From: Rudaeicoccus suwonensis
Lineage (GTDB): Bacteria; Actinomycetota; Actinomycetes; Actinomycetales; Dermatophilaceae
Direction of reading: 5' to 3'
DNA: 64,000 bases
Assembly (NCBI RefSeq): GCF_007829035.1
Contig: NZ_VIVQ01000001.1
Location: forward strand, 496,001-560,000
This document shows positions 15,435 through 23,470 of the stretch, piece by piece (position 1 is the first letter of the stretch; each line of letters opens with the position of its first letter). The notes beneath the pieces are model-generated. The model was not told the DNA's origin. It worked only from the letters and a program-made list of their open reading frames with translations, and did no database searches. The position numbers and the translations under genes are program-made.

Positions 15435-17192
15435 ATGCACTTCGTCGGTCTCGACCTCGCCTGGGGCGAACGCAATCGCACCGGCATCGCCGTGCTCGAC
15501 GATGCCGGTGTGTTGCGTCATCTGTTGTCGGTGCGTTCCGAGGCCGAGATCGTCGAGGGGATTGCGGCATACGTCGGTGGTGGCTGCCTGGTCGGGTTGG
15601 ATGCGCCGCTCGTCGTGCCCAACGAGAACGGCAACCGGCGCGCCGAGCGCGAGCTGAACCGCGACTTCGCTGCCTTCGACGCCGGTGCCCACCCCTCGAA
15701 CCGGGCAAACCCGGCGTTTCGTGAGTCCACCCGTGGTGCACGCATCTGCGCGCAACTCGGCCTCGACATGGATCCGGACTCCAAGGGTCGACTCCGCGCA
15801 CTCGAGGTGTACCCGCACCCGGCCACCGTTGCTTTGTTCGGACTCGGTCGCACGTTGAAGTACAAGAACAAGCCGGGTCGTTCGATCGATCAACTGCGCA
15901 GCGAATTACTGGCACTGACAGGGCTTTTGGAGTCTTTGTCAACTGCCTCGCCTGCATTGCAACTGTTGTCGCACCGCGGGTGGCGCGAGCTGGTGGAATC
16001 CGTGCAGGCGGCCACCCGCAAGGCGCAGTTGCGTTACGCAGAGGACCAGGTCGACGCCGTCGTGTGCGCCTATGTCGTGTTGCTGCGGCAACGGCGGCCC
16101 GAGTCGATCACGACGTATGGCGACTTCACCGACGGCTACATCGTGACGCCGACCCTGCCCGAGGGACTGCAGCCGTCGCCGCGAGCACCGAAGGTCGCGC
16201 GACGCGTCGACGTGGTGCGCAACGCGACGCAGAAGTACGCCGCGATGCACCCGCGCCTTCAGGTCGCGGCGCAGGAGGCGATCCAAGTGGTGACCGGGAT
16301 CCTCGACGACGCGGGGCTCAACTATCTGAGCGTCACCGGCCGGGCCAAGAGCGTTGCGTCGTTCGCCGAGAAGGCCAGTCGCACCCGCGACGGAAAGGCG
16401 CTGTTCGCCGATCCGCTCAGCGAGATCGGCGACACGATCGGCCTGCGGGTCATCACCTATGTACACAGTGACGTCGCCGCGGTCGCCCAACTGCTGTCCA
16501 CCGAGGCCGATGTTGTCGAAGACCGCGACATGGGCAAGGAGACGGCGAGCGAGGGTCGCTTCGGGTATGCCAGCCGCCACCTGCAGATCCGGCTGTCGGC
16601 GGCGGATCAACAGACGCATGACGCAGTGGGTGGTCAGCAGATCCAGGTGCAGATCCGCACAGTGCTGCAGCACGCGTGGGCCGAGTTCGAGCACGACATC
16701 CGTTACAAGGGGACGATTCCCGACGAGCATCGACCGGACTTCGACCGGCGCTTCACTCTGGCAGCCGGTCTGCTGGAGTTGGCCGACCGAGAGTTCTCGA
16801 CGATCCGCGATCGGTTGCGCACGGGTGTGCCGGAGCCGGACATGCCTGGTGCCGGTGATGATCCGCGGATCAACGCGCAGGAGCTGGCTGCCTTCCTGGC
16901 CGGGCAGTATGCCGAGGCCAGTTGGTCGCGACCGGACCACTATGCCTGGATCAGCGGTCTCGTGCTTGAGCTCGGGATCACCTCGCTGGCGGAACTGGCC
17001 GACGTCATACGTGAGGTCGACAGCACACAGATCGACGAGCGGATGGGTTATACCAACCCGCCGGGCGCCGTGCGACGACTGGATGACGCCCTGCTGATGG
17101 CGTATGGCGACCGGTATGTCCGGTTGCACGGCAACGCGCATCGGGTCGCCCTGTTGCGGGCACGGGAGGCGAAACTCGGTGCCGGCGAGTGA
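15435..17192 (+). CDS. DUF429 - RelA/SpoT (alarmone synthetase) fusion protein
   Basis: Single uninterrupted protein of 585 residues joining two families. Residues 1-240 are DUF429, a predicted RNase H-like nuclease fold: FVGLDLAWGERNRTG, VGLDAPLVVPN, EVYPHPATVALFG and YAEDQVDAVVCAYV carry the conserved acids. Residues 270-440 are a RelA/SpoT-type (p)ppGpp synthetase: GRAKSVASFAEK (about residue 300, the Arg-x-Lys-x3-Ser ATP loop), EIGDTIGLRVITYV with the catalytic Asp, FGYASRHLQIRL (G-loop) and QVQIRTVLQHAWAEFEHD (about 404-420). The Glu of the usual (E)VQIRT motif is Gln here. A helical tail of about 140 residues follows, common in actinobacterial small alarmone synthetases. No HD hydrolase domain. 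An in-frame ATG 18 bp upstream is an alternative start. Co-directional with flanking reductases, no obvious antitoxin next to it. Confidence 0.85.
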   Translation: MHFVGLDLAWGERNRTGIAVLDDAGVLRHLLSVRSEAEIVEGIAAYVGGGCLVGLDAPLVVPNENGNRRAERELNRDFAAFDAGAHPSNRANPAFRESTRGARICAQLGLDMDPDSKGRLRALEVYPHPATVALFGLGRTLKYKNKPGRSIDQLRSELLALTGLLESLSTASPALQLLSHRGWRELVESVQAATRKAQLRYAEDQVDAVVCAYVVLLRQRRPESITTYGDFTDGYIVTPTLPEGLQPSPRAPKVARRVDVVRNATQKYAAMHPRLQVAAQEAIQVVTGILDDAGLNYLSVTGRAKSVASFAEKASRTRDGKALFADPLSEIGDTIGLRVITYVHSDVAAVAQLLSTEADVVEDRDMGKETASEGRFGYASRHLQIRLSAADQQTHDAVGGQQIQVQIRTVLQHAWAEFEHDIRYKGTIPDEHRPDFDRRFTLAAGLLELADREFSTIRDRLRTGVPEPDMPGAGDDPRINAQELAAFLAGQYAEASWSRPDHYAWISGLVLELGITSLAELADVIREVDSTQIDERMGYTNPPGAVRRLDDALLMAYGDRYVRLHGNAHRVALLRAREAKLGAGE

Positions 17193-17226
17193 CGACGGGG
17201 CGCCGGCGCAGCCGTAGCCTCGACGT

Positions 17227-18126
17227 ATGACGTGGACCGAATCGCAACTGCCCGACCTCACCGGCACGACCGCGGTCGTGACCGGCGCGAACTCCGGCAT
17301 CGGGCTGGTGACGACGCGCGAGCTTGCGGCGCACGGCGCCGAGGTCGTGATGGCCTGCCGCAATGTCGAGGCGGGGCAGCGCGCGGCGACCGGCATCTCA
17401 GGTTCGGTTCGGGTCGAAGCTCTCGATCTGGCAGATCAGGCGTCGGTCGCGGCGTTCGCGCAGCGGTGGGAGGGACCGCTGGACCTGCTGGTCAACAATG
17501 CCGGCGTGATGGCGCCGCCGAGGTATCGCGAGACCGCCGACGGCCACGAGTTGCAGTTCGGCACAAACCATCTGGGGCATTTCGCGCTCACCGGCAGGCT
17601 GCTGCCGGCACTGGTGGCGTCGTCGCACCCGAGGGTGGTGACGGTGTCGTCGATCGCGCACTTCGGAGGCGATGCCGAGGTGTTGAGGGGCAACAAGGGC
17701 GAGGGGCGGTACAGCGCTCAGAAGACGTACTCACAGTCGAAGCTGGCGAATCTGCTGTTCTCGGCGGAGCTGCAGCGACGGGCGACGGCGGTGGGTTCGC
17801 GGTTGCTCTGTAGCGCCGCGCATCCCGGCGTCTCGGCGACGAACCTGGTCGCGTCGCCGGACGGGCTCGGCGCACTACCACTGGTGAAACACGTTGCGCC
17901 GCTAGCGCTTCGGGTGGTTCTGCAGTCGGCGAAGGCAGGTGCCAGGCCGAGTCTGTATGCCGCAACCGAGGGTGGCCCGGATTCGTATACGGGCCCGCAG
18001 TGGCTCGGGCAGTCGCGTGGCCCGATCGGCCCGGCGAAGCGCAGTGCCTTCGCGGCAGATGCTGCTCTGGCAGAACAGTTGTGGGAGCTGAGCGACGGCT
18101 GGACCGGGGTGTCGTTCGACTTCTGA
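17227..18126 (+). CDS. Short-chain dehydrogenase/reductase (retinol dehydrogenase-like)
   Basis: NAD(P)-dependent oxidoreductase of 299 residues. Cofactor motif TAVVTGANSGIGLVTTREL (TGxxxGxG), the structural NNAG motif in LLVNNAGVMAPP, the catalytic Ser in VVTVSSIAHFGG and the YxxxK pair in YSQSKLANLLFS. The HPGVSATNL segment and length fit the WW-domain oxidoreductase/retinol dehydrogenase-like group of SDRs, which is common in Actinobacteria and mostly of unknown substrate. The start codon lies in an ACGTATGAC word. Downstream of it is repeat DNA, not a co-transcribed gene. Confidence 0.9.
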   Translation: MTWTESQLPDLTGTTAVVTGANSGIGLVTTRELAAHGAEVVMACRNVEAGQRAATGISGSVRVEALDLADQASVAAFAQRWEGPLDLLVNNAGVMAPPRYRETADGHELQFGTNHLGHFALTGRLLPALVASSHPRVVTVSSIAHFGGDAEVLRGNKGEGRYSAQKTYSQSKLANLLFSAELQRRATAVGSRLLCSAAHPGVSATNLVASPDGLGALPLVKHVAPLALRVVLQSAKAGARPSLYAATEGGPDSYTGPQWLGQSRGPIGPAKRSAFAADAALAEQLWELSDGWTGVSFDF

Positions 18127-18180
18127 CGAGCGCGTTGGGCGCGGGCTGCGCCCCGGACGTGCCGCGGCGGCTCGGGGCGT

Positions 18181-18507
18181 CGAGTGGCACGGGAGAGCCC
18201 CGGAGCGGCGCGGCGGGTCGGGGCGCGGCGGGTGGGGGTGTCGAGTGGCGCGGTAAAGCCCCGGAGCGGCGCGACTGGTGCGCTACTGCCCTGGCATGGC
18301 GCGAGTGGTGCGGTAGAGCCCTGGCTTCGTGATCGTTGGGCGTTTGCGTGCCACTCGTGGCCACGCGGGACTCTCGCGTGCCACTCGTGATCACGCGAGG
18401 CTTGTGCGTGCCGCTCCCAGTCGTGCGGGGCTCTCGCGTGGCATAGGTTTGCGGGTGCCCGCTGGTGTGGGCGAGGCGGGTCGGGGCGTCGACTGGTGCG
18501 GTACAGC
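18181..18507. repeat. Intergenic repeat cluster, left part (interrupted by IS256 element)
   Basis: Same family as the 6.8-7.2 kb cluster. GAGTGGCACGGG is at 18183, degenerate GAGTGGTGCGG forms follow, and inverse GTGCCACTC is at 18350 and 18377. The segment 18301-18507 (207 bp) is nearly identical to 20011-20218 on the other side of the insertion sequence. It contains TGATCACG palindromes between inverted cores. No open frame with coding character is seen between the SDR stop and the transposase. Confidence 0.85.
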
Positions 18508-19929
18508 GGTCAAGTCCCTGGTAGTGGTGTAGCGGGGTGCGTTCTCCTTGTTGAGGTTTTAGGTGGTGAGTTGGGGTAGGTGATCAGCTCCGATCTGGGG
18601 TTCGGTGCCGGGCGTGGGGGTGATGCGGCATCGGGTGAGGATGTCGAGGCCGAGGTAGCGGCGTCCTTCTGCCCATTCGTCGGTTTGCTCGGCCAGGACG
18701 GCTCCGACCAGGCGCACGATCGCGGCCCGGTGGGGGAAGATGCCGACGGAGTCGGTACGGCGGCGGATCTCCCGGTTGAGGCGTTCGGTGGGGTTGTTGG
18801 ACCAGATCTGGGTCCACACGTCTTTGGGGAACGTGGTGAACGCCAGGATGTCCGCGCGAGCAGCGTCGAGGTGGGCGTGCACGTCGGGCAGCTTCTCCTG
18901 GACGTAGTCCAGGAGCCGGTCGAACTGGGCATGCACGCTGGCCGTGTCGGGTTGGTCATACACCGAGTGCAGCATCGCTTTGACTGCTGGCCACATGCTT
19001 TTCGGTGTCACGCTCATGAGGTTCGCGGCGTAGTGCGTGCGGCAGCGTTGCCAGGACGCGCCGGGTAGGTTCGCGCCGATCGCTTCCACCAGGCCGTGGT
19101 GGGCGTCGGAAGTGACCAGTCGGACACCGCTCAGGCCGCGGGCGACCAAGTCGGCGAAGAACTCCTTCCACGCCGGCCCGGTCTCTGAGGTGGCTACCCG
19201 TAGGCCGAGGACTTCGCGGTGGCCGTCCCCGTTGACACCAGTCGCTAACAAGGCGACGGCGTTGATCACCCGCCCGCCTTCACGCACTTTCATCGTGAGC
19301 GCGTCAGCGGTCACGAACGTGAACGGACCCGCATCACTCAAGGGCCGGTGCCGGAAGTCCTCGACGATGCCATCGAGATCGGCTGCCATCCGAGACACCT
19401 GCGATTTCGACAGTGAGTCGATGCCCAATGTCTTCACCAACTTGTCCATCCGGCGGGTAGACACCCCGGCCAGGTAGCAGTCCGCGACCACGGTGATCAA
19501 CGCGGACTCGGTGCGTTTGCGTCGTTCCAGCAGCCACTGGGGAAAGTAGGTCCCGGTGCGTAGCTTCGGGATCGCGACGTCGATTGTGCCGACCCTGGTG
19601 TCCAAGGGCCGGTGACGGTACCCGTTGCGTTGCGCGGACCGCTCGGGTGAGGGACGACCGTACTCGGCGCCCACGACCGCGTCAGCGTCCGCGGACAACA
19701 ACGCGTTAATCACCGTTTGCAACAGACTGCGCATCAGATCCGGACTGGCTTCGGACAAGGCCTCGCTCAGCAAGCTGGCAGGGTCGACAATATGTGGTGC
19801 GGTCATCGTGATGACTCCATTCGAGAGTGCAGTGAGACGTTCACTCGAAGGATCACGCGGTGGCCGCACCCACGTCCACTACCAGGACGATCACGGCGAC
19901 CGCGCTACACCACTATGCGGGACTCAACT
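18508..19929 (-). mobile_element. IS256-family insertion sequence, apparently intact
   Basis: 1422-bp element. Terminal inverted repeats of about 27 bp (18508-18534 and 19903-19929) share the inner 13 bp TAGTGGTGTAGCG and the outer AGTCCC, with several mismatches. The element is flanked by an 8-bp direct repeat GGTACAGC (18500-18507 and 19930-19937), the size expected for IS256-family target duplication. The uninterrupted target sequence is still visible at 20211, where GGTACAGCCCTGGCACGG occurs in a third repeat copy, so the insertion point can be read exactly. The intact duplication suggests recent insertion. Confidence 0.92.
18559..19806 (-). CDS. IS256-family transposase (Transposase_mut, DDE type)
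   Basis: Mutator-like DDE transposase of 415 residues from the ATG at 19806; upstream codons are open but fall near the terminal repeat. N-terminal region has RNGYRHRPLDTRVGTIDVAI, typical of IS256. The catalytic triad is Asp in FVTADALTMKVRE, Asp in LVTSDAHHGLVEAIG and Glu in NNPTERLNREIRRRTD. No frameshift or stop, so it is probably active. It transcribes leftward and fills almost the whole element. Confidence 0.95.
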   Translation of the reverse strand: MTAPHIVDPASLLSEALSEASPDLMRSLLQTVINALLSADADAVVGAEYGRPSPERSAQRNGYRHRPLDTRVGTIDVAIPKLRTGTYFPQWLLERRKRTESALITVVADCYLAGVSTRRMDKLVKTLGIDSLSKSQVSRMAADLDGIVEDFRHRPLSDAGPFTFVTADALTMKVREGGRVINAVALLATGVNGDGHREVLGLRVATSETGPAWKEFFADLVARGLSGVRLVTSDAHHGLVEAIGANLPGASWQRCRTHYAANLMSVTPKSMWPAVKAMLHSVYDQPDTASVHAQFDRLLDYVQEKLPDVHAHLDAARADILAFTTFPKDVWTQIWSNNPTERLNREIRRRTDSVGIFPHRAAIVRLVGAVLAEQTDEWAEGRRYLGLDILTRCRITPTPGTEPQIGADHLPQLTT

Positions 19930-19937
19930 GGTACAGC

Positions 19938-20330
19938 CCTGGCACGGCGTGAGTGGTGACGTGCGAGCCAGCTCTGTAGGAGGCGTCGTTCGGTACAGCC
20001 CTGGCACGGCGTGAGTGGTGCGGTAGAGCCCTGACTTCGTGATCGTTGGGCGTTTGCGTGCCACTCGTGATCACGCGGTACTCTCGCGTGCCACTCGTGA
20101 TCACGCGAGGCTTGTGCGTGCCGCTCCCAGTCGTGCGGGGCTCTCGCGTGGCATAGGTTTGCGGGTGCCCGCTGGTGTGGGCGAGGCGGGGTCGGGGCGT
20201 CGACTGGTGCGGTACAGCCCTGGCACGGCGCGAGTGGTGCTGTAGAGCCCTGGCTTCGTGATCGTTGGGCGTTTGCGTGCCACTCGTGGCCACGCGGGGC
20301 TGAAGCGTGCCACTCGCGGTGTTGAAGCGG
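19938..20330. repeat. Intergenic repeat cluster, right part
   Basis: Continuation of the cluster after the IS256 element and before the LacI regulator. Inverse core GTGCCACTC at about 20058, 20090, 20277 and 20309, each preceded by TTGCGT, GCGC or AAGC. The motif GGTACAGCCCTGGCACGGCG with GAGTGGTG is present three times. 20011-20218 is the near-identical partner of 18301-18507. Nothing coding seen. Confidence 0.85.
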
Positions 20331-20464
20331 CGCCAACGTTCCCTTCGTGAAGGTGTTGCGGTAATCGTGCTGCGGTAATCGTGCCGCGCTCTTGGGTGCG
20401 GTGTCGCCGTCGCGGCGGGCGAATGGGACGGATGACTTGACGGCATCCTGTGACTGCTGTCACA

Positions 20465-20492
20465 GTAAGCGCTTACGTACGTAACCGCTTAC
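20465..20492. promoter_or_regulatory. Twin LacI-type operators upstream of the carbohydrate locus
   Basis: GTAAGCGCTTAC (20465-20476) is a perfect 12-bp palindrome and GTAACCGCTTAC (20481-20492) differs by one base; their inner halves form another perfect palindrome TTACGTACGTAA (20473-20484). Centres are 16 bp apart. Sites of this form (central CG, TTAC arms) are typical for LacI-family regulators. Position 31 bp before the lacI-like start suggests autoregulation and control of the downstream operon. Confidence 0.85.
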
Positions 20493-20522
20493 GTAGATCT
20501 CGACGCTGAGAGGACGCCCCGC

Positions 20523-21563
20523 ATGCCGGATCGCTCGACGATCTACGAGGTCGCTCGTCTCAGTGGAGTGTCCACAGCCACCGTCTCGCGCGTCATGGGC
20601 GGCGGCACCGGATTCTCGGCCGCCACCAAAGAGCGCGTCCTGGCCGCAGCAAGTGAACTCGGTTGGGTGCCAAGTGGATCCGCACGCGGGCTGGCCTCGA
20701 AACGGTCCGGCATCGTCGGCCTGGTGTTTCCGCATCTGAGCACCGGTGAGTCCGAGTACGACCAGGAATCACCGCTGTTCGTCGATCAGGTGATCCGTGG
20801 CGCCGAACGCGCGGCGAGCGCGGCCGGCGATGCCGTACTGATTGCGGGAGCGCACGGAGCGACCGGCCGTGACCTCGCGCTGTCGGTGGCCAGCAAGGTC
20901 GACGGCATGGTCATCATGGCCCGCAGCCTCGTCGAGCGGGATGTCGCCGAGATCGGTCGTCGGGTGCCGGTGGTCTCACTCGCCGGTGGAGCCGGTCGTC
21001 ACACGCTCGACGTCGTGGGCGCGGACAACCACACCGGCGCCCGCGAGATCACCGCACACCTGCTCGACCACCACGGTTACCGCGATGTGGTGTTCATCGG
21101 TGGCCCGCGCCGCTCACCCGACGCCATGGCCAGATTTGCCGGCCATTGCGAGGCGCTCGCTGCGAGCGGTCTGCCCGTGCCGGACGCCCCGGCCGCCAGC
21201 GGTGACTTCACCGAAGCGGGTGGTGCCGAGGCCATGCAGGAGGCGTTGAGCACCAGCACACGTGCGCCGCGCGCAGTGGTCGTCGCCAATGACCAGATGG
21301 CGTTCGGCGCGCTGACCACGTTGCGGGCCAACAAGTTTCGCGTGCCGACCGATGTCGCGGTGGTCGGCTTCGACGACCTCGCGGCAGCGCGGCATACACG
21401 ACCCGGGCTGACCACAGTGCGTCAGCCGATGCGTGACCTCGGCGAACAGGCCGTCCAGGTGTTGCTGGACCGCATTGCCTTCCCATCAGCGGAACGCCGC
21501 CAGGTCGTTCTGCCCACCCATGCAGTGATCCGGCGCAGCTGCGGCTGCACGGGTCGCGGCTGA
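20523..21563 (+). CDS. LacI-family transcriptional regulator
   Basis: Repressor of 346 residues. The N-terminal HTH TIYEVARLSGVSTATVSRVM and hinge region GWVPSGSARGLASKRSGIVG are followed by a periplasmic-binding-protein-like sensor domain (VDGMVIMARSL, VVGADNHTGAREI, VVVANDQMAFGAL, VAVVGFDDLAAARHTRPGL). The C-terminus ends in an unusual SCGCTG tail. It is the first gene of the locus, 12 bp before the GH39-like gene. Its ligand is probably a glycoside taken up by the ABC transporter encoded downstream. Confidence 0.93.
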   Translation: MPDRSTIYEVARLSGVSTATVSRVMGGGTGFSAATKERVLAAASELGWVPSGSARGLASKRSGIVGLVFPHLSTGESEYDQESPLFVDQVIRGAERAASAAGDAVLIAGAHGATGRDLALSVASKVDGMVIMARSLVERDVAEIGRRVPVVSLAGGAGRHTLDVVGADNHTGAREITAHLLDHHGYRDVVFIGGPRRSPDAMARFAGHCEALAASGLPVPDAPAASGDFTEAGGAEAMQEALSTSTRAPRAVVVANDQMAFGALTTLRANKFRVPTDVAVVGFDDLAAARHTRPGLTTVRQPMRDLGEQAVQVLLDRIAFPSAERRQVVLPTHAVIRRSCGCTGRG

Positions 21564-21574
21564 GACACGAACGG

Positions 21575-23470
21575 ATGTCAATGACCATCAACGAGCAGGA
21601 CTCTGCGACCGAGCCGGCGGCGGACAACGACGCGCGCACGGACTGGGAGCAGCGGATCTACCGCCGCACCACCGACACGGCCGGGGTCGACCCCGCGCTC
21701 GAACTCCCGGCCGTCACCGGGGTGACCGCGCAGGGCTTTGTCGGCCACATCAAGCTGGCATGGAGCCCGGTCGACGGGGCCGCGGGCTACATCATCGAGC
21801 GCACCGACCGCAACGGCACCGCGGTGATCCTCGACCACGGGGGCAGCGATGTGCCCGCCGTTCCGGGCGCGGAGTATGCCGACGCCGGTATGCCGGTGGG
21901 GGAGTCGTTCGGCTATCGGATCGGCGCTGTGGCGGGCAACGAATTCCCTGTCTGGCACTGGTCCGAGCGCGTCGAGGCAGCTGTGCGGCAGGGTCCGGCC
22001 GAGCCCGTCCACGTGAGTGTGGATGCGGCGAGCGACTCCGGGACACTGCAGCGTGTCTGGCATCTGGTCGGTTCCGAGCGGCTGTCCCAATTACGTGAGA
22101 AGACAGACGATTTCGGCAATGACATTGGTGCAGAGTTCTACGACTCCTTGCGCATCGCGCACGACGAACTCGGTGTCGACCGGGTGCGCGCCCACGCCGT
22201 CCTCGATGACACCAACGCCGTAGTCGTGCGCGACGACGCCGGTCAGATCACCTATGACTTCACCAAGGTCGACGCGATCTACGACGACATCCTGCGCCTC
22301 GGCATCACCCCGGTGGTCGAGCTGGGCTTCATGCCGGCCGCCATCGCCAGCGACCCGGAAGCCACGGTCTTCACCTACCGCGGCATCATCTCCCCGCCGA
22401 CCGACTGGGCCGAATGGCGTTCGCTGATCAAGGCTTTCGCCTCGCACCTGGTCGAGCGCTACGGCCTCGACGAGGTCGCGGCGTGGGGCTTCGAGGTGTG
22501 GAACGAGCCCAACCTCGAGGTCTTCTGGACGGGTGGCCCACAGGACTACCTGCGGCTGTATGACGAAGCTGCCGCCGCCATCAAAGAGGTCTCGCCCCGG
22601 CTGCTGGTGGGTGGGCCGTCCACCGCCGCATCGGAGTGGGTCCATCTGCTGACCGAGCATGTCGCGCACACCGGTGCCCCGCTCGACTTCATCAGTTCGC
22701 ACACCTACGGCAATGCGCCGCTGGACGTGCAACCAGCCGCGCGCCGCAATGGTCTTGCGGACCTGCCGATCTGGTGGACGGAGTGGGGCGTCGGCCACAC
22801 GCACTTCGGCCCCCTCAACGACGGCGTGTATGGCGCGCCCTTCGTGCTCACCGGCCTCAAGTCGGTGCAAGGCCGGATGGATGCCCTCGCCTACTGGGTG
22901 GTCAGCGACCACTTCGAAGAGCTCGGCCGGCCGACGCGCTTGTTCCACAACGGTTTCGGTCTGCTGACCGTCGGCAATCTGCGCAAGCCCCGATTCTGGG
23001 CGACCTACCTGGCGGAGCAGATGGGTGACCAACTGATCCGCGCGACGGTCACCGGCGACGGCGCAGACGTCGTCGTGCAGACCTGGGCGAGCCGCCACGA
23101 CGACGACACCGTCGATGTGCTGTTGTGGAACTCGGTGCCCAACGCCCTTGTCGCACAGGGCGATCCGTCGCTGGATCGCACCATCAGCCTCGACGTTGCC
23201 GGGCTGGCCGCGGCCGACTACTCGGCCGAGGTTGCTCGCGTCGACCAGCATCACTCCAACATCGTGCCGGTGTGCCCGACCGACGTCGACTGGCCGGACA
23301 CCGACCTGTGGCAGAAGCTGCGAGCCGCCGACGTCCTCGACACCGAGATCGTCGCCGTCGAGGCGACAGCCACCGGCATACATCTCGATCTTGCGCTGCC
23401 GATGCCCGGTGTTGCGCGAATTCGCCTGCAGCCCAAGGCTGCCGGCGCTCCTCGAAAGGAAGCATCATGA
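21575..23470 (+). CDS. GH39-like glycoside hydrolase with N-terminal Fn3-like domain
   Basis: Cytoplasmic enzyme of 631 residues; no signal peptide. Residues 45-145 look like a fibronectin type III domain (IKLAWSPVDGAAGYIIERTD, SFGYRIGAVAGNE). The catalytic TIM barrel spans about 165-500: WGFEVWNEPNLEVFW gives the acid/base Glu (about E311) and PIWWTEWGVGHTHFG the nucleophile (about E403), the clan GH-A arrangement of GH39 beta-xylosidases and iduronidases. A beta-sandwich C-terminal region follows. It probably cleaves oligosaccharides imported by the adjacent transporter; the glycosidic linkage is not certain. The stop overlaps the ATG of the binding protein gene (ATGA). A second ATG two codons on is an alternative start. 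Confidence 0.85.
   Translation: MSMTINEQDSATEPAADNDARTDWEQRIYRRTTDTAGVDPALELPAVTGVTAQGFVGHIKLAWSPVDGAAGYIIERTDRNGTAVILDHGGSDVPAVPGAEYADAGMPVGESFGYRIGAVAGNEFPVWHWSERVEAAVRQGPAEPVHVSVDAASDSGTLQRVWHLVGSERLSQLREKTDDFGNDIGAEFYDSLRIAHDELGVDRVRAHAVLDDTNAVVVRDDAGQITYDFTKVDAIYDDILRLGITPVVELGFMPAAIASDPEATVFTYRGIISPPTDWAEWRSLIKAFASHLVERYGLDEVAAWGFEVWNEPNLEVFWTGGPQDYLRLYDEAAAAIKEVSPRLLVGGPSTAASEWVHLLTEHVAHTGAPLDFISSHTYGNAPLDVQPAARRNGLADLPIWWTEWGVGHTHFGPLNDGVYGAPFVLTGLKSVQGRMDALAYWVVSDHFEELGRPTRLFHNGFGLLTVGNLRKPRFWATYLAEQMGDQLIRATVTGDGADVVVQTWASRHDDDTVDVLLWNSVPNALVAQGDPSLDRTISLDVAGLAAADYSAEVARVDQHHSNIVPVCPTDVDWPDTDLWQKLRAADVLDTEIVAVEATATGIHLDLALPMPGVARIRLQPKAAGAPRKEAS

Noticed and set aside
15435-17192. 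DUF429 and RelA as two genes joined by a sequencing error
   Set aside because: The frame is continuous without stop or frame change, and codon bias is even across the junction.
15939-17396. 485-residue minus-strand frame
   Set aside because: Antisense shadow of the DUF429-RelA gene.
22091-23383. 430-residue minus-strand frame
   Set aside because: Antisense shadow of the GH39-like gene.
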